A DNA stretch of 64,000 bases from Thermus thermophilus (GCF_019974155.1 NZ_AP025158.1:2046001-2110000); one strand, 5' to 3'. Counted from the stretch's first letter, positions 33,274 to 44,343 are shown. The notes: generated from the sequence alone by a model not told the origin. Program-made: numbers and translations.

Positions 33274-35274
33274 TCACCGCTTCTTCCGCTTCCGCCGCCC
33301 CCCGGGGACGGGCTCGGGGGCCCTTATGCCCTGGAGGCGGGCCTCGAGGGCCCGGATCTCGTCCCTAAGCCTCGCCGCCCGCTCAAAGTCCAAGGCCTCC
33401 GCCGCCTGCCACATGAGAAGCTCCAGCTCGGCGATCCGCTCCTTCAGGTCTTCCCCGGAGAGGTCGGCCTCGAGGGAGACCTCCTCGTAGCCCTCGGGGC
33501 GGATGACGGCCCTCACCTCCTTCCGCACCGTCTCTGGGGTGATGCCGTGCTCCCGGTTATAGGCCTCCTGGAGGGCCCTTCTCCGGTTCGTCTCCTCTAT
33601 GGCCCTCTGCATGGCCTCGGAGACCCGGTCGGCGTAGAGCCAGACCTCGCCCCGGGCGTTCCGCGCCGCCCGGCCGATGGTCTGGATGAGGCTCCGTTCG
33701 CTCCTAAGGAAGCCCTCCTTGTCCGCGTCCAGGATGGCCACCAGGGAGACCTCGGGGATGTCCAGGCCCTCGCGGAGGAGGTTGATCCCCACGAGGCAGT
33801 CGTAGTGGCCAAGCCGGAGGTCCCGGATCAGGGCCTGGCGCTCAAAGGCGTCCAGCTCGTGGTGGAGATAGCGGGCGCGGATCCCGTGCTCCACCAGGAA
33901 GCTCGTGAGCTCCTCCGCCATGCGCACCGTGAGCACCGTGACCAGGGTGCGCTCCCCCCTCGCCGCCCTCTCCCGTATCCCCTCCATGAGGTCCAGGATC
34001 TGGTTCTCCGTGGGCTTGACCCGGACCAGGGGGTCAAGGAGCCCCGTGGGCCGGATGATCTGCTCCACCACGCGCCCCGAATGCGCTAGCTCAAAGGGCC
34101 CCGGGGTGGCGGAGACGAAGACCACCTGGGAAACCCGCTCCAAAAACTCCTCAAAGCGCAAGGGGCGGTTGTCCAGGGCCGAAGGCAGGCGGAAGCCGTA
34201 GTCCACCAGGGTCTTCTTCCTCACGTAGTCCCCCCGGTACATCCCCTGAAGCTGGGGCACGGTCACGTGGGACTCGTCCAGGAAGACGAGGAAGTCCTCG
34301 GGGAAGTAGTCCAGGAGGGTGTAAGGGGGCTCCCCCGGGGCCTTCCCCGTGAAGTAGCGGGCGTAGTTCTCCACCCCCGGGCAGGTGCCCATGACCCTCA
34401 GCATCTCCAGGTCGTAGAGGGTGCGCTCCTTGAGGCGCTGGGCGTAAAGGACTTCTCCCCTTTCCTCAAAGTAGCGGACCCTCTCCCAAAGCTCCTTCTC
34501 AATCTCCTTCAGGATCTCCTCTAGCCCCTCCGGGGAGAGGTAGTGAGTGGCGGGGAAGAGGACGAAGCCGGGAAGCTCCCGAAGCCGCTCCCCGGTGATG
34601 GGGTGCACCTGGAGGATGCGCTCCACCTCGTCCCCCCATAGCTCCACCCGGATGGGCTCGGTCTCGTAGGCGGGGAAGATCTCCAGAACCTCCCCCTTGG
34701 CCCGGAAGCGGCCCGGGGAGAGGTCCAGGTCGTTCCGCTGGTAGCCGAGTTCCAGGAGGCGCTCCAAAAGGGCCTCCCTGGGGTAGGGCTTGCCCCTTTC
34801 CACCACCAGGTTCCTGGCCCTATACTCCCTCGGGTCCCCGAGGCCGTAGATGGCCGAGACCGAGGCCACCACGATCACGTCCCGCCGGGTGAGGAGACTT
34901 CGGGTGGTGGAGTGCCTTAAGCGCTCAATCTCGGGGTTGATGGAGGCGTCCTTCTCTATGTAGAGGTCCTTCCCCGGGACGTAGGCCTCGGGCTGGTAGT
35001 AGTCGTAGTAGCTGATGAAGTACTCCACGGCGTTTTCCGGGAAAAGCTCCCGGAACTCCGCCGCAAGCTGGGCCGCCAGGATCTTGTTGGGGGCGAGGAC
35101 CAAAGCGGGCCTTCCCAGGGCCTCTATGACCTTGGCCATGGTCACCGTCTTCCCCGTGCCCGTGGCCCCGAGGAGGGTGACGAACCGTTCCCCGTCCCTC
35201 AAGGCCTCCACGAGCCCGGCGATGGCCTGGGGCTGGTCCCCCTTGGGCGCAGGCCCCCGGTAGCGGAAGGTCAT
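33274..35274 (-). CDS. uvrB: Excinuclease ABC subunit B
   Basis: 666 residues. DNA damage-verification helicase of nucleotide excision repair. Helicase motifs are complete: Walker [17 protein letters not shown], the beta-hairpin region [29 protein letters not shown] (Walker B), SATPGPFE, and QTIGRAARN. The C-terminal UVR motif ([23 protein letters not shown]) that contacts UvrC is present. It closely resembles the structurally known T. thermophilus UvrB, with scattered differences from the HB8 sequence I recall. TATACT (35284-35289) is 9 nt before the ATG, with GGGTAAGG as a possible ribosome-binding site. Confidence 0.97.
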   Translation of the reverse strand: MTFRYRGPAPKGDQPQAIAGLVEALRDGERFVTLLGATGTGKTVTMAKVIEALGRPALVLAPNKILAAQLAAEFRELFPENAVEYFISYYDYYQPEAYVPGKDLYIEKDASINPEIERLRHSTTRSLLTRRDVIVVASVSAIYGLGDPREYRARNLVVERGKPYPREALLERLLELGYQRNDLDLSPGRFRAKGEVLEIFPAYETEPIRVELWGDEVERILQVHPITGERLRELPGFVLFPATHYLSPEGLEEILKEIEKELWERVRYFEERGEVLYAQRLKERTLYDLEMLRVMGTCPGVENYARYFTGKAPGEPPYTLLDYFPEDFLVFLDESHVTVPQLQGMYRGDYVRKKTLVDYGFRLPSALDNRPLRFEEFLERVSQVVFVSATPGPFELAHSGRVVEQIIRPTGLLDPLVRVKPTENQILDLMEGIRERAARGERTLVTVLTVRMAEELTSFLVEHGIRARYLHHELDAFERQALIRDLRLGHYDCLVGINLLREGLDIPEVSLVAILDADKEGFLRSERSLIQTIGRAARNARGEVWLYADRVSEAMQRAIEETNRRRALQEAYNREHGITPETVRKEVRAVIRPEGYEEVSLEADLSGEDLKERIAELELLMWQAAEALDFERAARLRDEIRALEARLQGIRAPEPVPGGRRKRKKR

Positions 35275-35325
35275 CCTTACCCAAGTATAGGGGCCTCCTC
35301 GCTTCCCTATAGGAAGGGGGGTAAC

Positions 35326-35357
35326 AAAAACCCCCGCCCCCTTTGGGGGGGCGGGGG
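35326..35357 (-). terminator. slpA terminator
   Basis: Minus strand: CCCCCGCCCCC (35347-35357 complement) and GGGGGCGGGGG (35331-35341 complement) make a perfect 11-bp GC stem with a 5-nt loop, then TTTTTG. It follows the slpA stop by about 16 nt, as expected for one of the most heavily transcribed genes in the cell. Confidence 0.92.
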
Positions 35358-35373
35358 AAGGCGCTCCTAGGGC

Positions 35374-38328
35374 CTAGAAGTTGACGTTGTAGGTGACCTT
35401 GAAGGCCCGGCCGTAGGACTGGACGTTGTCCGCCCCGTCCAGGAGGACAGCGTCCAGGTAGGCCACGGTGAAGCCGTAGTACTTGGCCTCCACGTAGATC
35501 CCGTCCACGCCGCCAGACCCGGTCCCCGCTCCGGTGGTGAGGTTCCAGGGGAACTGGACCTCGCCAGGGTAGGTGAAGAGGTGGTCGGTGGTGGCGCTCA
35601 GGGAGAAGTCGCCGTAGCCCCGGGTGAGGAAGGAGCCAGCGGGGTCCACCACGTTCTGCCCGCGGTAGGAGGCGTAGCCCACCTTGACGCTGGCGCCAGG
35701 CACCAGGAACTCGTTCAGGGTGAGGCCCACGCGCCAGTAGGTCTCCTGGGCATCGCTGGTGGAGCCACGGGTGATATCCGTGGAGCGGGCGGCGTAGACC
35801 CCTTCCAGGCTGGGCTTCAAGGGGATGCCCAGGGGATCCGTGGCCACCTTAATCCCGTACTTGAGGGTGGTGTAGTCGTAGGTGGTGCGACCAGCAGCAA
35901 GAGTCAGGGGATCGCTGTAGAGAGGGGGCCCACCCGGGTTGGTATCGGTGAACGCATGGTAACGGACATAGGGGCTAAGGCTCAAGGGGCCGAGCTTGAA
36001 GCTGTAGGCAGCGTAGGCCAGGAGGTCACGCAGGCTGTAATCCCCGCTGGAATCAGCGAAGACCTGGTAGCCCAAGGTGAGGTCAAGCCCGGGGATCAGG
36101 GCGCTTTCTGCCTTGGCGTCGTGGATGAACTTCACGCCAAGGCTGGAGGAGTAGCGGCTGTCCTGACCGTTGTAGAAGTAGTCGTAGCGGCTGTCCTGAC
36201 CGTTGTAGAAGTAGTCGCTGTAGTTGTAGTTAACAATGCCAAGGCTAGCAGAACCACGGGTATCCCCTTCAGCCGTGTTGCTGAAGAAGAGCTGGTTCCA
36301 GTAGGGGTTCAGGGCGAAGCCGCGGAAGAGCTTAAGGGTGGCCCCTACACCGTAGGCTTGCTGCTGGTAACCACCAGCAGAGCCCAGCTTCACTCCATTG
36401 TAGTCGTAGGCGTTCTCGTAGTAGCCCCGGACCTCTAGGCCCTCCAGAAGGCCCAAGTTAAGCTTGGCCTGCACGCCAAAGCCCCGGTTGTTGGGAGCAT
36501 AGGGGGCAGTGCCGTTCCCGCCCACCCCGAAGTAGAAGTAGTGGTAGTTGGAGGACATCCCGGCCACGCCGTTCTCGTAGGCCGGGTCAATGGCCCGGTA
36601 GTTGGCGGAGAGGGAGAGGGGCCCCAGGCTGAGGTCGCCCTTGACGTAGTAGGCCCAGTCGGCGAGGGTGCTGTCAAAGAAGTTCCGCAGGCCGCCCGTG
36701 GGCCAGGTCTTGGAGGTGTCAAAGAGCCCGCTGAGCTTGACCGGCCCCAGGGCCAGGCTCGCGTCCACGCCCAGGGCGGAGCGGTTGCCGTAGTTCTCGG
36801 CGTAGTTCAGGGCCAGGCTGAAGCCCTCCACCGGCTTGAAGGCGGTGCGGATGCCGAAGTAGCCGCCCTGGAGCGCGGCTGGAGCATTGAAAGAGGCCCC
36901 TTCGTTGTTAGCCACGCCCGCCACCACGGTGACCTCGGGGGAGAGGGGGAACTTGGTGCCGGAGAAGGTGGCCACCATGCCCTGGCGGGGGTTAGCCGGC
37001 TCGGGGTCGTTGTCATTGGCGAAGAGGTAGTCGTTGAACTTGAAGCTGCTCACCGCCCGGCTGTAGACCACGCTGAAGGCCTGGCCGTCCACGTTGCCCT
37101 TGACGCTTGCGGCGTTGAGGCGGATGGTGGGAGCAGAAGTGTAAGAGGTCCCGAAAGCCGCGGGCACCTGGAGGGTGGCGCTGGCCTCGGAGACGTTCAC
37201 CCCGCTCGTGCCGGGCTGGGCCACCTTGACCCCGAAGGTGAGGGTGGCGGAGCCCTTGGTGAAGGTCTGGTCAAAGTCGCCCCGGCGCTGGGCCACCCGG
37301 TTGCGGTAAGGCGGACCAGCACCGTAGTCCTGCTGGCCGGAGCCCGAGGAGACCTGGTTGCCGGGGAAGAGGCGGTCAATGTCAAAGTTGATGCCGGTGT
37401 TGGTGGCCGTGCCGTAGGTGGCGGAGAGGCTGCCGGAGATGGAGTAGCGCACCTTGTTGAGCTCGGCCACCTGCTCCTCCAGCTTGGAGACCTTCTCGGA
37501 GAGGCCCACCAGGTCGGAGCGCAGGGCGGCGGCGAACTCCTGGACGGCGGCCACGTCCTCCTTGGTGGCGAACTGCTCCAGGTCGGGGAGCTCCTGGCCG
37601 CCGGAGACCAGCTTCTCCAGGGCGGTCACCCGGTCCTGGAGGGCCAGCACGTCCTGGTTCAGGAGGACGGCGAGCTCGTTCAGGGCCTGGATGGCCTGGG
37701 CGTTGGCCTCCACCTGGGTGGAAAGGGCGGCCACGTCGCCCTTCACGCCCTCCACGTCCTGGGCCAGGGCGTCCAGCCGCTCGGCCAGCTGCTGGGCCTG
37801 GGCGAGGGCGGTGTCCGCGGCGACGGAGGCGGCCTCCACCCGGTCCATGAGGTCCTGGAGGGCGGCCTGGTCCATGCCGGGCTCAGGCATGGGCTGGGCC
37901 TTGAGCTCGGCGATCAGGGCCTCGAGGCGGGCGATGTCCTCCTTGGTGGCGGCGCTGTCCTCCAGGGCCGAGACCCGAACGCCCAAGGCGGCGAGCTCGG
38001 CGGCGAGCTCCTGCACGGCGTTCTTCAGGGCCTCGAGGTCCTCAGGAGCCAGGGCCTCCATGGTGGGGGACTCACCCTTGGCCTTCAGCTCCTCCTCAAT
38101 CTGCTGCAGGAGGCGGTAGATGATGAGGGCGGCCTGGTAGCGGGTGAGGGCCTCGTTCCCCCGGTAGGTGCCGTCGGGGAAGCCCAGAATGATGCCCTTA
38201 GCCGCCAGGGCCTCCACCGCCTCCTTGGCCCAGTGCCCGGCGGGCACGTCGGAGAACTGGGCCAGACCGAACCCCATGGAGAGGACGGTCAAGAGCCCTG
38301 CCAGTAGTGTGACCAGCCTTTTCTTCAT
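35374..38328 (-). CDS. slpA: S-layer / outer-membrane-anchoring protein SlpA
   Basis: 984 residues from the ATG at 38328 ([24 protein letters not shown] signal peptide, 24 residues). It has one SLH domain ([33 protein letters not shown], from about residue 25), a coiled coil at about 70-290, and then a long beta-strand region ending in Phe ([10 protein letters not shown]), as in outer-membrane barrels. SlpA lines the envelope and ties it to secondary cell-wall polymer. The N-terminal 300 residues match the HB8 SlpA I recall almost exactly; the barrel part diverges strongly and is longer (917 residues recalled for HB8). A 33-bp tandem repeat lies within the barrel region. Confidence 0.92.
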   Translation of the reverse strand: MKKRLVTLLAGLLTVLSMGFGLAQFSDVPAGHWAKEAVEALAAKGIILGFPDGTYRGNEALTRYQAALIIYRLLQQIEEELKAKGESPTMEALAPEDLEALKNAVQELAAELAALGVRVSALEDSAATKEDIARLEALIAELKAQPMPEPGMDQAALQDLMDRVEAASVAADTALAQAQQLAERLDALAQDVEGVKGDVAALSTQVEANAQAIQALNELAVLLNQDVLALQDRVTALEKLVSGGQELPDLEQFATKEDVAAVQEFAAALRSDLVGLSEKVSKLEEQVAELNKVRYSISGSLSATYGTATNTGINFDIDRLFPGNQVSSGSGQQDYGAGPPYRNRVAQRRGDFDQTFTKGSATLTFGVKVAQPGTSGVNVSEASATLQVPAAFGTSYTSAPTIRLNAASVKGNVDGQAFSVVYSRAVSSFKFNDYLFANDNDPEPANPRQGMVATFSGTKFPLSPEVTVVAGVANNEGASFNAPAALQGGYFGIRTAFKPVEGFSLALNYAENYGNRSALGVDASLALGPVKLSGLFDTSKTWPTGGLRNFFDSTLADWAYYVKGDLSLGPLSLSANYRAIDPAYENGVAGMSSNYHYFYFGVGGNGTAPYAPNNRGFGVQAKLNLGLLEGLEVRGYYENAYDYNGVKLGSAGGYQQQAYGVGATLKLFRGFALNPYWNQLFFSNTAEGDTRGSASLGIVNYNYSDYFYNGQDSRYDYFYNGQDSRYSSSLGVKFIHDAKAESALIPGLDLTLGYQVFADSSGDYSLRDLLAYAAYSFKLGPLSLSPYVRYHAFTDTNPGGPPLYSDPLTLAAGRTTYDYTTLKYGIKVATDPLGIPLKPSLEGVYAARSTDITRGSTSDAQETYWRVGLTLNEFLVPGASVKVGYASYRGQNVVDPAGSFLTRGYGDFSLSATTDHLFTYPGEVQFPWNLTTGAGTGSGGVDGIYVEAKYYGFTVAYLDAVLLDGADNVQSYGRAFKVTYNVNF
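36151..36216. repeat. 33-bp perfect tandem repeat inside slpA
   Basis: Two identical 33-bp units (36151-36183 and 36184-36216) encode the repeated peptide [11 protein letters not shown]. The perfect identity of both copies indicates a recent in-frame duplication, probably in a surface loop of the barrel. Confidence 0.95.
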
Positions 38329-38467
38329 ATGCCTCACACCCCCTTAAGGGTCTTGGGCGGGAACCCGAGACGGGCGAGTTGCCGCGTTTCCTCTCCGCCC
38401 AGGTCCGCCCGGTGCGGGAAAGACCCCCGAAAAGGAGCCTTTTTTCCCCGCATCCGGGGCTATCATA
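38329..38467 (-). promoter_or_regulatory. slpA long 5' leader
   Basis: The region between the predicted transcription start (about 38455) and the ATG is about 127 nt, the leader length described for T. thermophilus slpA. It holds a GC hairpin CCCCG-GATG-CGGGG followed by AAAAAA near its 5' end and a CCCTTAAGGGGG palindrome near the start codon. Such a leader suits control of translation or mRNA stability and contrasts with the leaderless genes nearby. Confidence 0.7.
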
Positions 38468-38490
38468 AAAACCTCACGCGCTCTTGTCAA
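38462..38490 (-). promoter_or_regulatory. slpA promoter
   Basis: A textbook promoter: consensus -35 TTGACA (38485-38490 complement), 17-bp spacer, -10 TATGAT (38462-38467 complement). It is one of the strongest-looking promoters in the window and matches the well-used slpA promoter of Thermus. Confidence 0.93.
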
Positions 38491-38514
38491 GCGGTCGGGC
38501 CTTAAGGTTTCTGT

Positions 38515-38520
38515 TATACT
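38515..38520 (+). promoter_or_regulatory. glmS -10 element
   Basis: TATACT, 317 nt before the glmS ATG. No good -35 is visible at 17 bp; the slpA -35 lies about 25 bp upstream on the other strand. Transcription from here would include the whole folded leader. Confidence 0.55.
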
Positions 38521-38578
38521 CCCCCTTCGGGGAGGGAGGTGGGAGACGGTCCGAAAAGACGCGTCGGTGGAAGGCGGG

Positions 38579-38756
38579 AAGCGCAGGGGGCCATCGGCCT
38601 CACGAGGTGGCGGACCCCGCGAAGGGGATAACCGGCTACAGCCGGGAAAGATCGAGGGATCCGCGGATGCCGCCCGGGGTGTGCCCGCCCCGCCCGCCTG
38701 CGAAAAGCCCCGAGGGAAAGCCGGCCCCGCGAGGGGCGGACAACCGAGGGGCAGGG
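38579..38756 (+). ncRNA. Candidate glmS ribozyme/riboswitch
   Basis: The leader directly before glmS shows the glmS ribozyme pattern in order: cleavage-site context A|GCGC (A38580/G38581), a P1 hairpin GGGGCC-ATC-GGCCTC, the conserved ACGAGG (38602-38607), GGCGG (38609-38613) pairing with CCGCC (38670-38674), the core AUCGA (38651-38655) and CGCGGAUG (38662-38669), a P3 GGGG/CCCC hairpin, and P4 GCCCC/GGGGC (38707-38711/38748-38752) enclosing a GCGA-capped hairpin and GGACAA. Two extra hairpins (38615-38646) are inserted in the core, and GCGCA replaces the usual GCGCC. The class self-cleaves when glucosamine-6-phosphate binds and lowers glmS expression. Activity here is inferred. Confidence 0.75.
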
Positions 38757-38837
38757 CGTACCCAGGAGGAAAACCGCCGGGAAGAAGGCGCGCCCTTTGG
38801 GGGCTTCGGCCCCTTCCCGGTGGCCTTTTGAGGCCAT

Positions 38838-40652
<1,815 letters not shown>

Positions 40653-40655
40653 GGC

Positions 40656-40685
40656 TTGGCCTTCCCGCCGGGGATGTGGTATGAT
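40656..40685 (+). promoter_or_regulatory. tRNA-Trp promoter
   Basis: -35 TTGGCC (40656-40661), 18-bp spacer, -10 TATGAT (40680-40685). The tRNA begins 12 nt after the -10, leaving a short 5' leader for RNase P. Confidence 0.75.
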
Positions 40686-40697
40686 CCCCCTTGGCGG

Positions 40698-40773
40698 GGG
40701 CCGTTAGCTCAACTGGCAGAGCACCGGTCTCCAAAACCGGGGGTTGGAGGTTCGAGTCCTTCACGGCCCGCCA
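40698..40773 (+). tRNA. tRNA-Trp (CCA)
   Basis: 76 nt with encoded CCA. Acceptor GGGCCGT/ACGGCCC, discriminator G, D-arm GCTCAACTGGCAGAGC, anticodon stem CCGGT/ACCGG with loop CTCCAAA (anticodon CCA), T-arm GGAGG-TTCGAGT-CCTTC. It has its own promoter and terminator, so it is a monocistronic tRNA gene. It is also the tRNA read by the trp leader peptide. Confidence 0.96.
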
Positions 40774-40779
40774 GGCTTT

Positions 40780-40816
40780 CCCCCTGGGCCCTTGGGGCCC
40801 AGGGGGTTAGGCTTTT
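40780..40816 (+). terminator. tRNA-Trp terminator
   Basis: CCCCCTGGGCC (40780-40790), a CTTGG loop, and GGCCCAGGGGG (40796-40806) form a perfect 11-bp stem, followed by TTAGGCTTTT. It ends the tRNA transcript just before the next start codon at 40822. Confidence 0.85.
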
Positions 40817-40821
40817 AGCGT

Positions 40822-41520
40822 ATGACGGCGTACCCAGTCCTCATCGTGGGCGCGGGGTTCTCCGGGGCCGAGGCCGCCTTTTGGCTCGCGCAAAGGGGGG
40901 TGCGGGTGGGCCTCCTCACCCAGAGCCTGGACGCGGTGATGATGCCCTTCCTGCCCCCCAAACCCCCCTTTCCCCCGGGAAGCCTCCTGGAACGGGCCTA
41001 CGACCCCGAGGACCCAAGGGTCTGGGCCTTCCACGCCCGGGCCAAGTACCTCCTAGAAGGCCTCAAACCCCTTCACCTCTTCCAGGCCACGGCCACGGGG
41101 CTTCTCCTGGAGGGCAACCGGGTGGTGGGGGTCAGGACCTGGGAGGGCCCCCCGGCCCGGGCGGAAAGGGTGGTGCTCGCGGTGGGGAGCTTCCTCGGGG
41201 CGAGGCTTTTCCTGGGGGAGGTGGTGGAGGAGGCGGGCCGGCTTTCCGAGGCGAGCTACCCCGACCTCCAGGAGGACCTCGAGGCCCTGGGCTTCCGCTT
41301 CGTGGAGCGGGAGGGGGAGGTGCCGGAAACCCCCTCCACCCCGGGCTACCGGGTGCGCTACCTGGCCTTCCACCCCGAGGAGTGGGAGGAAGAGACCTTC
41401 CGCCTCAAGCGCCTGGAGGGGCTTTACGCCGTGGGCCTATGCGTCCGGGAGGGGGACTACGCCCGCATGAGCGAGGAGGGGAAGCGCCTGGCGGAGCACC
41501 TTCTCCATGAGCTTGGGTAG
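40822..41520 (+). CDS. GidA/MnmG-related FAD-binding protein
   Basis: 232 residues. The N-terminal YPVLIVGAGFSGAEAAFWLAQRGVRVGLLTQ is a dinucleotide-binding fold like that of MnmG/GidA and TrmFO, and LEGLYAVGLCVREGDYARMSEEGKRLAEHLL is the C-terminal FAD contact of the family. It is far shorter than MnmG (about 600 residues) and lacks the tRNA-binding parts. A T. thermophilus 'GidA-related protein' of this length has a known structure with FAD, but I know of no assigned function. The 3' end overlaps the convergent mutY by 84 nt. Confidence 0.85.
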   Translation: MTAYPVLIVGAGFSGAEAAFWLAQRGVRVGLLTQSLDAVMMPFLPPKPPFPPGSLLERAYDPEDPRVWAFHARAKYLLEGLKPLHLFQATATGLLLEGNRVVGVRTWEGPPARAERVVLAVGSFLGARLFLGEVVEEAGRLSEASYPDLQEDLEALGFRFVEREGEVPETPSTPGYRVRYLAFHPEEWEEETFRLKRLEGLYAVGLCVREGDYARMSEEGKRLAEHLLHELG

Positions 41521-42414
41521 GGGCCTTTTCCAGGGGTCCTCCCCCTCTCCCTCCCAAAGGGCCCCCCGCACCTCCACGAGAAGCCTCCGGTGGGTGAGGG
41601 CGTGGCGCACCTCGCCCAGGGGAAAGGAGCGCACCCCGAAGGCCGCCTCCCGCCCGGGAAGCTCCTCAGGGGGGAAGAGGGGGACGCCGTAGAGGCCCTG
41701 GAAGCGCCCCTCAAGCCTCTCCAGGTGCACCCCCTTCCGCCCGAGGAGGACGAGGGCGGTGAGGCGCTCCTCCTTCGCCCGGCGCTTCCTGGGCGCGGGG
41801 TAGCGCCCTGGGGCCTCCTTCCCCCGGCAGAAGGCCCCCAAGGGGCAGGCCCCGCAACGGGGCCTTTTCGGCAGGCAGACCGTGGCCCCGAGCTCCATGA
41901 GGGCCTGGTTCCACACCCCCGGGTCCACGCCCTCGGGAAGGAGGCCCTGGGCGAGGGCGAAAAGCTCCTTCTCCTTGGGGCTTTCCCGGGCGAAGAGGCG
42001 GGAGAGGACCCTCCGGACGTTCCCGTCCACCGCCGCCACCCGCTCCCCGAAGGCGATGGAGGCCACCGCCGCCGCGGTGTAGGGCCCGAGGCCGGGGAGC
42101 TTCCGCAGCTCGGCGAAGCTCGGGGGAAGCGCCTCCACGCTTCGGGCCAGGCGGTGGAGGTGTTCCGCCCGCCGGTAGTAGCCCGCCCCCTGCCAGACCC
42201 TAAGGACCTCTTCCAGGGAGGCCGCGGCCAGGGCCTTCAGGGTGGGAAAGCGCTCCAGGAAGCGGCGGTAGTAGGGAACGGCCTGCTCCACCCGGGTCTG
42301 CTGCAGGAGGACCTCGGAGACCAGGACGCGGTAAGGGTCCTTCTCCCCCCGCCAAGGGAGGGGGCGGGCGTTTTCTCGGTACCAGGCGAGGAGGGCTTTC
42401 TGCCAGGCCTCCAC
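41437..42414 (-). CDS. mutY: A/G-specific adenine DNA glycosylase
   Basis: 325 residues. N-terminal DNA glycosylase: EVLLQQTRVEQAVPYYRRFLERFP, the helix-hairpin-helix LPGLGPYTAAAVASIAF with catalytic Asp in AVDGNVRRVL, and the Fe-S cluster C-x6-C-x2-C-x5-C in VCLPKRPRCGACPLGAFC. The C-terminal 100 residues are the Nudix-like domain that recognises 8-oxoG. It removes A mispaired with 8-oxoguanine. The gene ends 84 nt inside the convergent GidA-related gene. Confidence 0.93.
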   Translation of the reverse strand: MEAWQKALLAWYRENARPLPWRGEKDPYRVLVSEVLLQQTRVEQAVPYYRRFLERFPTLKALAAASLEEVLRVWQGAGYYRRAEHLHRLARSVEALPPSFAELRKLPGLGPYTAAAVASIAFGERVAAVDGNVRRVLSRLFARESPKEKELFALAQGLLPEGVDPGVWNQALMELGATVCLPKRPRCGACPLGAFCRGKEAPGRYPAPRKRRAKEERLTALVLLGRKGVHLERLEGRFQGLYGVPLFPPEELPGREAAFGVRSFPLGEVRHALTHRRLLVEVRGALWEGEGEDPWKRPLPKLMEKVLRQALPLLAHAGVVPLPDA

Positions 42415-42416
42415 GG

Positions 42417-42839
42417 CTAGAGGGGAAGGGGCCCCCGGAAGAGGCGCTTGTGCTCCACCATGAGGCAGCGGTCGGCCACCACGGGGATGCCCGCCTCCTT
42501 CAGGGCCTTTTCAAACTCCGGGTGGCGGATCCCGAGCTGGAGCCAGACCAGGCCGGGCCTCAGGGCAAGGACCTCCGGAAGGTGGTCCATGAGGGCGGAA
42601 GGGGGACGGAAGACGTCCAGGATGTCCACGGGCTCCTTCAGGTCCAAGAGGCTCGCCACCGCCTCCTCCCCGAAAAGCTCCTCCCCCTGGAACCTAGGGT
42701 TCACGGGGAGGACGCGGTAGCCCTGTTCCCGAAGGTATCTGGGCACGTAGTGGGCGGGGCGGGAAGGGTCCTTGTGGGCCCCGAGGACGGCGATGGTCTT
42801 GGCCTGCTGCAAGAGGCGCTTGAGCTCTAGATCCTCCAT
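42417..42839 (-). CDS. CoA-binding protein, YccU family
   Basis: 140 residues from the ATG at 42839, which overlaps the NERD gene stop (TGATG); the longer upstream frame is a shadow. A single CoA-binding Rossmann domain: AKTIAVLGAHKDPSRPAHYVPRYLREQGYRVLPVNP and DILDVFRPPSALMDHLPEVLALRPGLVWLQLGI. A T. thermophilus homolog is known to bind CoA. The physiological role is not known. Confidence 0.9.
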   Translation of the reverse strand: MEDLELKRLLQQAKTIAVLGAHKDPSRPAHYVPRYLREQGYRVLPVNPRFQGEELFGEEAVASLLDLKEPVDILDVFRPPSALMDHLPEVLALRPGLVWLQLGIRHPEFEKALKEAGIPVVADRCLMVEHKRLFRGPLPL

Positions 42840-43489
42840 CAGCGCACCCTCCCTTCCAAGAGCTTGGACACCCGCTGGGCCTCGGTAAAGCTCAGGCGCA
42901 GGGGGAGGCCCCTGAGGTAGGGCCCCACCTCCTCCGGTGGCAGCACGGGAAGCCGCCCCACCCGGCGCCCCTCCAGGCGCCCGCCCACGAAGACCAAAAG
43001 GGGCTCCACCTCCACCCCCAAAAGCTCCCGAAGCTTGTGGGCCTGGCGCCAGGCCTGGCGCACCAGATCGTCCCGGCGCTCCCCCCGGACCCAAAGCCCC
43101 TGGGGCGTGGCCCGGATGGGGCCCGTGTAGTTTTTCACCTCCACGTTGAAGACGCCGGCGGGACCCACCACCACGTGGTCGGCGTTCTCCCCGCCCAAGT
43201 CCACGTCGTGGAAGACCCGCCAAGGGGAGGGGAGCGCCTCGAGGACCCGGCCCACCCGGGCCTCCCCCAGGTAGCCCCGCGCCTTCGCCACCACCTCGCG
43301 CTCCACCTCCTTGTCCTGAAGCAGGCGCACCACGGCCAAGAAGGCCAGGGGAAGGGCCAGGGCCCCCATCCAGGGGGCGAGGAGCTTGACGAGGAGCCAG
43401 ATGGCGAAGCCGAAACCCAAGAGCACCAGGGCGATTCGTCCCAGCCTTCGGGCGAGGGTCTTCCCCGCGCTTCCCACCTTGCGCGCCAT
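42839..43489 (-). CDS. NERD-domain membrane protein
   Basis: 216 residues. Two N-terminal hydrophobic segments (ALVLLGFGFAIWLLVKLLAPW and GALALPLAFLAVVRLL) are followed by a nuclease-related domain: GYLGEARVGRVLEALPSPWRVFHDVDLGGENADHVVVGPAGVFNVEVKNYTG. The D-x-VVVGPxGVF-x-VExK catalytic pattern is present. NERD proteins are presumed nucleases; none of this membrane type has a settled role that I know. It lies 8 nt after nadE with a GGAGG site. Confidence 0.82.
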   Translation of the reverse strand: MARKVGSAGKTLARRLGRIALVLLGFGFAIWLLVKLLAPWMGALALPLAFLAVVRLLQDKEVEREVVAKARGYLGEARVGRVLEALPSPWRVFHDVDLGGENADHVVVGPAGVFNVEVKNYTGPIRATPQGLWVRGERRDDLVRQAWRQAHKLRELLGVEVEPLLVFVGGRLEGRRVGRLPVLPPEEVGPYLRGLPLRLSFTEAQRVSKLLEGRVR

Positions 43490-43497
43490 AAGGCCTC

Positions 43498-44343
43498 CTA
43501 AGGGCGGTAGTCCAAGGGCCTCAGGTAGAACTCCCCAATGCCAGTGGAGGAAAGGAGGGCCACCGTGGGCAGGGCCCTTTTCCAGTGGGTGCGGTTCACC
43601 CGTTCCTTCACCCGCCTAAGCTCCTCCTCAGTGAAGCCCAGGCCCAGGATGTACCGGTCGGAGTAGCCCTTCAGGTAGTGCTCCAGGATCACGTCGGCCC
43701 GGAGGTAGCGCACCCCCAAATCGGCCTCGTCCGTCTGCCCGGGGATGAGGTCGGCGGTGGGGGGCTTCCTCACCACCTCCTCCGGCACGCCGAGGTACTC
43801 GGCGAGCCGCCAGACCTGGGTCTTGTAGAGGTCCCCCAGGGGGTTCACGGGGGGCGTGTCGTCCCCGTGCCAGGTGTAGTAGCCGAAAAGCCTTTCCGTC
43901 TTGTTCCCCGTGCCCAGGGGGAGGGCCTTGTAGGCCTCGGACTTGTCAAAGAGGACGATCATCCGCGCCCGGGCCATGACGTTTCCCTTGCGGTGGGGGG
44001 TGAGGTCCGGGGTGAGGGCGGCGTAGCCCTCCACCATGGGGGTGATGTCCACCTCCTCCAGGGCCACGCCGAAGGTTTCGGCCACCAGGTGGGCGTGCTC
44101 CCGGGAGGTGGGGCTACTCTCCCGGTGGGGCAGGAAGAGGGCGTGGACCCTTTCCGCCCCCAGGGCCCGCACCGCCAGGGCCAGGGTGGTGGCCGAGTCC
44201 ACCCCACCGGAGACGGCCACGATGGCCTTCTCGTAGCCCCGCCAGGAAAGTTCCTCCCGGATAAAACGGGTGAGGAAGTCCGCCACCAGGGGCCAGTTGA
44301 GCTCCAGGGTCTCGTGAAGCTTGGGGGCTTCAACGATCCGCAT
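43498..44343 (-). CDS. nadE: NAD+ synthetase, ammonia-type catalytic subunit
   Basis: 281 residues. ATP pyrophosphatase motif VAVSGGVDSATTLALAV, then GTGNKTERLFGYYTWHGDDTPPVNPLGDLYKTQVWRLAEYLGVP with the deamido-NAD and metal contacts. It completes NAD synthesis by amidating nicotinate adenine dinucleotide. The single-domain form would use free ammonia, but the adjacent nitrilase-fold protein (14-nt overlap) is the obvious candidate glutaminase partner. Confidence 0.93.
   Translation of the reverse strand: MRIVEAPKLHETLELNWPLVADFLTRFIREELSWRGYEKAIVAVSGGVDSATTLALAVRALGAERVHALFLPHRESSPTSREHAHLVAETFGVALEEVDITPMVEGYAALTPDLTPHRKGNVMARARMIVLFDKSEAYKALPLGTGNKTERLFGYYTWHGDDTPPVNPLGDLYKTQVWRLAEYLGVPEEVVRKPPTADLIPGQTDEADLGVRYLRADVILEHYLKGYSDRYILGLGFTEEELRRVKERVNRTHWKRALPTVALLSSTGIGEFYLRPLDYRP

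Noticed and set aside
36541-38307. A 588-codon plus-strand frame opposite slpA
   Set aside because: The translation is repetitive Gly/Leu/Glu/Val from the reverse of coiled-coil codons, with no motif; slpA is certain.
38521-38837. RNase P RNA, tmRNA or 6S RNA as explanation for the structured region before glmS
   Set aside because: The diagnostic RNase P and tmRNA sequences (such as GAGGAAAGTCC or an alanyl acceptor end) are absent, whereas glmS ribozyme core elements occur in order.
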